Shown one piece after another: positions 12,568 through 15,397 of a DNA stretch of 15,397 bases (position 1 is its first letter; each line of letters opens with the position of its first letter). The translations under genes were made by a program, and so were the position numbers. Under the pieces are notes generated by a model. It was not told the origin of the DNA. It saw nothing but the letters and a program-made list of their open reading frames with translations, and searched no databases. Source of the stretch: CAYTGG01 sp964581415 (GTDB taxonomy: Archaea > Nanobdellota > Nanobdellia > Pacearchaeales > GW2011-AR1); assembly GCA_964581415.1 (NCBI GenBank), contig CAZOOJ010000010.1, positions 1 to 15,397 of the forward strand. Direction: 5' to 3'.

Positions 12568-13323
12568 TCAATAACTTTTCCACAAAACCAACTCTCCTTT
12601 TTCATCTCTTAAAAATAAAGTATCTCCTGTTTTTGTCCAGACATAATTCTTATTAAAATCTTCTGCAGAAATTTCAACAATTTCTTTACTTTTTAAAATA
12701 AAATTTTCAAAAACAAACTTCTTTCTTCCTTCATCTTTGATATTCCATCTGTCTAAATTGCAGTTAAAATCGCAGTTGTTAATTAAAATTACTTTTTGAT
12801 TTTTAATATCTAAATCTTCTAGAATTATGCAATTCGCACATTTGTGCTCTGAATTTTTGCATAAATTTATATTTTTTTCAACACAATTCTCCCAAGCTTT
12901 TTTAAAATCTTCGTAGTAAAAATCTTTTCCAGAAGGAAAGTAATAGTTTGCAAAACCATTTTCCACTAATTTTAGGTTTATATTCTCATTGTTTAAAAAA
13001 ACATAAGCTAAAATTCTTCTATATATATCATATCTCTCTTTTCCAAATTTTAATTGAACTGTTTTATTAGAGATTTCATTTTCTAAAAATTCCTTCGCTT
13101 CTGTATAATAAAATTCTCCTTTTTCTGGTGTGTTTATTCCTAAAAGCCTCACTGAAGTTTTATTTTCTATAACTACAGTATCTCCATCAATTATTCTTTC
13201 TATTTTTGCAGATTCATATAAGAAATTATTTTCAAGAAAATTATCAATTGAAGAATAATTTATAATTATTAAAAATATAATTAAAATTATTAATATAAAA
13301 AATTGTCTTTTTCTTTTAGACAT
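12568..13323 (-). CDS. Membrane-anchored or secreted thermonuclease (SNase) with C-terminal lamin-tail domain
   Basis: 251 residues. N-terminal basic stretch plus hydrophobic helix (about 7-23) gives export or anchoring. The SNase fold (about 38-155) keeps the catalytic set: D46/D48 in IIDGDTVVI, R59 in VRLLGINTPE, E67, and R103 in YRRILAYVF, matching Arg35, Glu43 and Arg87 of staphylococcal nuclease. Asn replaces the usual Asp in GIDTPE, a variant seen in some family members. Six Cys follow (147, 155, 162, 165, 184, 188). Residues about 166-251 (VILINNCDFNCNLDRWNIKD ... GDTLFLRDEKGELV) are a lamin-tail domain (LTD), often attached to exported nucleases. It probably degrades external DNA or RNA for nutrients, as expected of a dependent archaeon. 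Confidence 0.92.
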   Translation of the reverse strand: MSKRKRQFFILIILIIFLIIINYSSIDNFLENNFLYESAKIERIIDGDTVVIENKTSVRLLGINTPEKGEFYYTEAKEFLENEISNKTVQLKFGKERYDIYRRILAYVFLNNENINLKLVENGFANYYFPSGKDFYYEDFKKAWENCVEKNINLCKNSEHKCANCIILEDLDIKNQKVILINNCDFNCNLDRWNIKDEGRKKFVFENFILKSKEIVEISAEDFNKNYVWTKTGDTLFLRDEKGELVLWKSY

Positions 13324-13343
13324 AATCTGTTATTAATCAGATT
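13324..13343. repeat. Inverted repeat between TATA box and nuclease start (candidate operator)
   Basis: AATCTG-(8 bp)-CAGATT lies directly before the nuclease ATG and just downstream of its TATA box (13344-13353, minus strand AAATATAAGT, centred 25 bp from the ATG). A repressor bound here would block initiation. The perfect 6-bp arms and position make it the best operator candidate in the window apart from the RHH repeat. Confidence 0.45.
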
Positions 13344-13353
13344 ACTTATATTT
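13344..13353 (-). promoter_or_regulatory. TATA box of the nuclease gene
   Basis: Minus strand AAATATAAGT preceded by AGGAAAAA, a good BRE-like element. Centre is 25 bp from the ATG at 13323. Confidence 0.55.
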
Positions 13354-13361
13354 TTTTCCTT

Positions 13362-14276
13362 TTAATCTTCGTCAATTTCTCCAGAGGCTCCGCTAGTATC
13401 ATCGGGAATATCTCCAGTATGACCTTCATCATCAGTATAACCTTGATCTCCTACAATTCCCTGAGGTCCTGGAGCTACATCATCATCAACTATGTTTGGT
13501 TTAGGAGCCACATCTTCATTATCTTTTGTTTTTGGAGATTCATCAACTGTGTTATCCCCTTTTTTTATTACCCATTTTACAATCTCTTCATCAATTTCTC
13601 CAATTCTTTTTTCAAGTTCCTCAGCTTTTGATTCTTCATCACTCACAACAATCTCAACTTCTCCTCCAGTATCTTCTCCTTCCACAACATTTTCAACTTC
13701 ATTAGTAGCATTATCTTTTTTCACAATATTCTCTTCTTCTCCAAAAATAACTTCAACTTTCTTTTCTCCAGTTGTTTCATCTTTTACTATTTCTCTTGTT
13801 AAATTTTGTCCTTCTTTTCCTTCAATTTCCACAACTAATTCTGCAACAAGTTGTGTTTTTTCTTCTTCTAAAACATATATTATAAAATCATCAGACAAAT
13901 TTTCTTCTTTATTAATCCTATAAATTGTTTGGTTAACATTAGTTTTTACTTCTTCTGCAATATCCTTAGAAACTTTTTCTTGGATAAATTGAAGTCTTTT
14001 TCTCGCTCTTTTAAGATTCTCTTCTGCAGCTTCATCATCTCCATTTTTTGTATTTATAATAGCAGAATTAACTTCCTTTTCCCTAATCTTCGACGCCAAC
14101 ATTACTTTTTTATCTCCATAAGAAAAAAACATTTTAACATTATCTGTAAATCTATCAAATCCAGAATATATTTTCTCTTGTTCCTCATTTTGTGTCTTAA
14201 TTTGCTCTTGCGTTAAGACTAAAGGGGAAATTAATAATATTCCTAATAAAAATAAAATCCCCATTTCTTTTTTCAT
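13362..14276 (-). CDS. Secreted DUF5667-like protein with long acidic, partly collagen-like tail
   Basis: 304 residues. A signal peptide (about 1-22, ending LVLTQ) is followed by a helical segment (SGFDRFTDNVKMFFSY then KKVMLASKIREKEV ... AEENLKRARKRLQFIQEKV, about 38-105), which resembles DUF5667 proteins, exported helical proteins of unknown function. The second half is low-complexity and acidic (runs of E and D), ending in a degenerate G-x-y stretch (GPQGIVGDQG then GHTGD) that is loosely collagen-like. No C-terminal anchor is visible, so the protein may be released or bind the surface non-covalently. The start is supported by a TATA box centred about 25 bp upstream. The family match is from pattern memory. 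Confidence 0.7.
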   Translation of the reverse strand: MKKEMGILFLLGILLISPLVLTQEQIKTQNEEQEKIYSGFDRFTDNVKMFFSYGDKKVMLASKIREKEVNSAIINTKNGDDEAAEENLKRARKRLQFIQEKVSKDIAEEVKTNVNQTIYRINKEENLSDDFIIYVLEEEKTQLVAELVVEIEGKEGQNLTREIVKDETTGEKKVEVIFGEEENIVKKDNATNEVENVVEGEDTGGEVEIVVSDEESKAEELEKRIGEIDEEIVKWVIKKGDNTVDESPKTKDNEDVAPKPNIVDDDVAPGPQGIVGDQGYTDDEGHTGDIPDDTSGASGEIDED

Positions 14277-14296
14277 TAATAGAATAAGAAAAAAGC

Positions 14297-14306
14297 ATAT
14301 AAAAAG
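14297..14306 (-). promoter_or_regulatory. TATA box of the DUF5667-like gene
   Basis: Minus strand CTTTTTATAT, centred about 25 bp from ATG 14276. Its presence shows this gene need not be transcribed from the RNA gene upstream (14331-14390). Confidence 0.45.
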
Positions 14307-14330
14307 ATATCTTTTATTCTAATTAATTTC

Positions 14331-14390
14331 AAAAAAAAAACGGAGGTGGATACAAAAGTACCCTAAAAGGACCGAAATCCTAACCTCCAA
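14331..14390 (-). ncRNA. Candidate novel three-way-junction small RNA with U10 tail
   Basis: The minus-strand RNA folds into a compact three-way junction. P1 pairs GGAGGU (14383-14388) with ACCUCC (14342-14347), extendable by a U-G pair. P2 is AGGAU/GUCCU closed on a UUCG loop, and P3 is GGGUAC/GUAUCC with a UUUU loop, stacked on P1 without linker. Three G-U pairs would be A-C mismatches on the plus strand, so the minus strand is the RNA. A TATA box (14411-14418) centres about 26 bp before the first stem base, and ten T follow the fold. Its G+C (23 of the first 50 nt) stands out from AT-rich flanks, a known sign of archaeal RNA genes. No match to a family I recognise. It could alternatively be an elaborate terminator after tRNA-Leu. 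Confidence 0.65.
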
Positions 14391-14410
14391 AATTATTAAT
14401 TTTTATTATT

Positions 14411-14418
14411 ATTTAAAT
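14411..14418 (-). promoter_or_regulatory. TATA box of the three-way-junction RNA
   Basis: Palindromic ATTTAAAT between the tRNA gene and the RNA fold. Expected initiation about 26 bp downstream falls at 14388-14390, exactly the base of the outer stem. Confidence 0.45.
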
Positions 14419-14457
14419 GTAAGTGATTACTCTTTTGTAAAGACAAAATAGGAATAA

Positions 14458-14541
14458 TGCGGGGGACAGGATTTGAACCTGCGTAAGCACTAAGCTACAG
14501 GATCTTAAGTCCTGCCTGTTTGACCACTCCAGCACCCCCGC
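14458..14541 (-). tRNA. trnL-UAA: tRNA-Leu (anticodon UAA)
   Basis: Minus strand. Seven-pair acceptor stem GCGGGGG/CCCCCGC (14535-14541 with 14459-14465) with A discriminator at 14458. Short D stem with GTGG in the loop. Anticodon stem CAGGA/TCCTG with loop CTTAAGA, giving anticodon UAA. A long class II variable arm (TAGC...GCTTA) and T arm GCAGG-TTCAAAT-CCTGT complete it. No CCA is encoded and no intron is present. Length 84 and the long variable arm confirm leucine. A TATA-like TAAATAAA (14559-14566) lies about 22 bp before the 5' end. Confidence 0.97.
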
Positions 14542-14602
14542 GAATTTATGTCAGATAATTTATTTAGAAACATTTAACTTAAAAAAGTGTTGGTTTTGAG
14601 AG

Positions 14603-14824
14603 TTATTCAAAATCCTCTAGTATAGAAATCTTCTCATATCCTCTTTCAATTCTTCTAATATATTGCTGAGCAAGAACCTTTAAACGCCCCTCTTTTATAA
14701 AATTCTTATTTTCTGAATTAAATTTCTTTTTTGAATTAAATTTCTTTTTTGAATTTACTGGTTTATAGAGATTATTGTATCTTAAAATATTAGAATTTAT
14801 TCTATTTCTTATTTGAATTGTCAT
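14603..14824 (-). CDS. Small basic protein with internal 6-residue tandem repeat
   Basis: 73 residues, family unknown. A basic N-terminus (MTIQIRNRINSNILRYNN) is followed by an almost perfect KKKFNS repeat encoded by an 18-bp tandem duplication (14715-14750), and a helical C-terminus (GRLKVLAQQYIRRIERGYEK) ending acidic (LEDFE). The C-terminal region looks like the conserved part; the repeat is likely a flexible linker that expanded by slippage. A TATA 12-mer identical to that of the eL41 gene (14841-14852) is centred about 22 bp before the ATG, which supports expression. Basic charge and the shared promoter type hint at an RNA- or ribosome-associated protein; this is only inference. Confidence 0.55.
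   Translation of the reverse strand: MTIQIRNRINSNILRYNNLYKPVNSKKKFNSKKKFNSENKNFIKEGRLKVLAQQYIRRIERGYEKISILEDFE
14715..14750 (-). repeat. 18-bp tandem duplication inside the small basic protein gene
   Basis: GAATTAAATTTCTTTTTT occurs twice in direct succession, followed by a partial third GAATTT. Being a multiple of three it preserves the frame and adds six residues (KKKFNS). Confidence 0.85.
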
Positions 14825-14840
14825 TTCTTTTTAGAAGATT

Positions 14841-14852
14841 TTTATTTTTAAA
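14841..14852 (-). promoter_or_regulatory. TATA box of the small basic protein gene
   Basis: Plus strand TTTATTTTTAAA, the same 12-mer found before eL41, centred about 22 bp before the ATG at 14824. Confidence 0.5.
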
Positions 14853-14925
14853 CCTTTTTATTTTTAGCTTTAGTAAAACTCTGCATTTTTCATAAATCTT
14901 TTCTGATAATAGAGTGTTGGAAAAA

Positions 14926-14933
14926 GTATATAT
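14926..14933 (+). promoter_or_regulatory. BRE/TATA promoter of a candidate RNA gene
   Basis: GGAAAAA followed by GTATATAT is one of the better BRE-TATA matches in the window. No coding gene follows on the plus strand within the window, so it points to an RNA transcript starting near 14955. Confidence 0.45.
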
Positions 14934-14954
14934 CTTTTCTAAAATTTTATTTAG

Positions 14955-15070
14955 TAATATTTAATATACTCGGAGAGTGTAATTTCCAAGAAATTAATTA
15001 ATAGGGAAATTACTTCTATAATCTATGAGATTCTGCCATAGTTAATAATTGGAGATATTTGTCTTTTTTT
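14955..15070 (+). ncRNA. Second candidate small RNA with consecutive hairpins
   Basis: Downstream of the BRE/TATA at 14919-14933, with no reading frame, lie ACTC-GGA-GAGT (14968-14978), directly abutting GTAATTTCC...GGAAATTAC (14979-14987 with 15005-15013, perfect 9 bp), then two mutually exclusive hairpins, AATCT-ATG-AGATT (15020-15032) and CTATG...CATAG (15023-15027 with 15037-15041). A T7 run (15064-15070) would terminate the RNA before the convergent gene. The ends are estimated from the promoter and T-run. I recognise no C/D, H/ACA or other known class. Composition is only mildly richer in G+C than its flanks, so chance folding remains possible. Confidence 0.4.
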
Positions 15071-15117
15071 AAGGAATTTCCAAAGCCTCCTAAAATAATA
15101 CTTTTCAATTTAAGAAA

Positions 15118-15397
15118 TTATAAATCATAAGGACCATACATAGTGTATCCATAACCCAAAGCATCATAATCTAAAACAACATAAAAATTTCCACAAATTT
15201 TAGCATTTCTCCAATGAATATCACAATTTTCCTCTATGTCTTCTTCACAAATTTTTTCAAAATACCAGATAATTTTTGGAATTTCTCCAGTATCTGCACA
15301 TAAAAGATTATCTGATTTATAATCATTTTCTTCCTCAGAGATGAAATATTCAGAAAAAGGATTTTTAGAAAAATTGTATATTTCATGATGATCAATA
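15118..15397 (-). CDS. Unknown protein, C-terminal part only (5' end beyond window)
   Basis: Open frame from the right edge to a TAA at 15118-15120, 92 residues visible. The sequence is acidic and aromatic (YFISEEENDYK; IPKIIWYFEKICEEDIEENC; IHWRNAKICGNFYVVLDYDA), ending GYGYTMYGPYDL. Three Cys lie in the central part. No signal, TM helix or motif allows a family call; the strand-rich end suggests a small alpha/beta domain. Ordinary codon use and no internal stops over 276 bp support coding. The start lies outside the window. Confidence 0.7.
   Translation of the reverse strand, partial: IDHHEIYNFSKNPFSEYFISEEENDYKSDNLLCADTGEIPKIIWYFEKICEEDIEENCDIHWRNAKICGNFYVVLDYDALGYGYTMYGPYDL

Noticed and set aside
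13492..13923. Serine/phenylalanine-rich 143-codon plus-strand frame
   Set aside because: Complement of the acidic GAA/GAT codons of the secreted protein, which read as TTC and ATC; low-complexity artefact.
14979..15013. H/ACA or terminator reading of the 9-bp inverted repeat on the minus strand
   Set aside because: An ACA follows on the minus strand, but the stem has no internal pseudouridylation pocket and no U-tract in that direction; the plus-strand reading has a promoter and T-run.

Overview
The window looks like a chromosome segment of a small-genome, AT-rich archaeon, probably a DPANN lineage of the Pacearchaeota/Woesearchaeota kind. The archaeal assignment rests on a replication factor C small subunit, the tiny ribosomal protein eL41, an ADP-forming acyl-CoA synthetase, and BRE/TATA-type promoters. 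The narrower DPANN assignment is an inference from the style of the secreted proteins and small membrane proteins. TATA-like boxes lie about 22-30 bp upstream of most first-gene start codons, so most transcripts are probably leaderless. These boxes decide several start choices below.

Layout. 1-1049 (minus): information processing, with RfcS running off the left edge and a 38-codon eL41 gene. 1329-3260 (minus): endonuclease III and the alpha subunit of an ADP-forming acyl-CoA synthetase. 3290-6676 (plus): the synthetase beta subunit, transcribed divergently from alpha across one palindromic TATA box, then a 2-oxoacid:ferredoxin oxidoreductase (gamma-alpha fusion and beta) with a DUF2061 membrane protein wedged between its subunits, then a 47-residue membrane protein. 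The oxidoreductase would make acyl-CoA plus reduced ferredoxin, and the synthetase would turn acyl-CoA into acid plus ATP: a compact fermentative ATP-forming module. A stand-alone MetV-like protein (6846-7229, minus) follows.

7536-10263 (minus) is a cell-surface block: a secreted protein with a thrombospondin-type-1-like motif and a C-terminal anchor, a putative abundant surface protein, a C-terminally truncated WbqC-family protein and a PIG-L deacetylase. It suggests glycosylated surface proteins. 10625-11761 (plus) is a tightly overlapping four-gene operon of unknown function: ribbon-helix-helix plus Cys/His tail, holin-like membrane protein, two-TM protein, and a membrane-tethered Ada-like Cys domain. 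11814-14276 (minus) holds a DUF2283 protein and a probable toxin-like partner, a secreted or membrane nuclease with a lamin-tail domain, and a secreted DUF5667-like protein.

The right end is RNA-rich. It holds a tRNA-Leu(UAA), a previously unflagged compact three-way-junction RNA of about 60 nt with its own TATA box and U10 tail (14331-14390, minus), and a second candidate RNA with several hairpins (about 14955-15070, plus). I consider the three-way-junction RNA the most promising undescribed element in the window. A small basic protein gene and a partial unknown gene complete the region.
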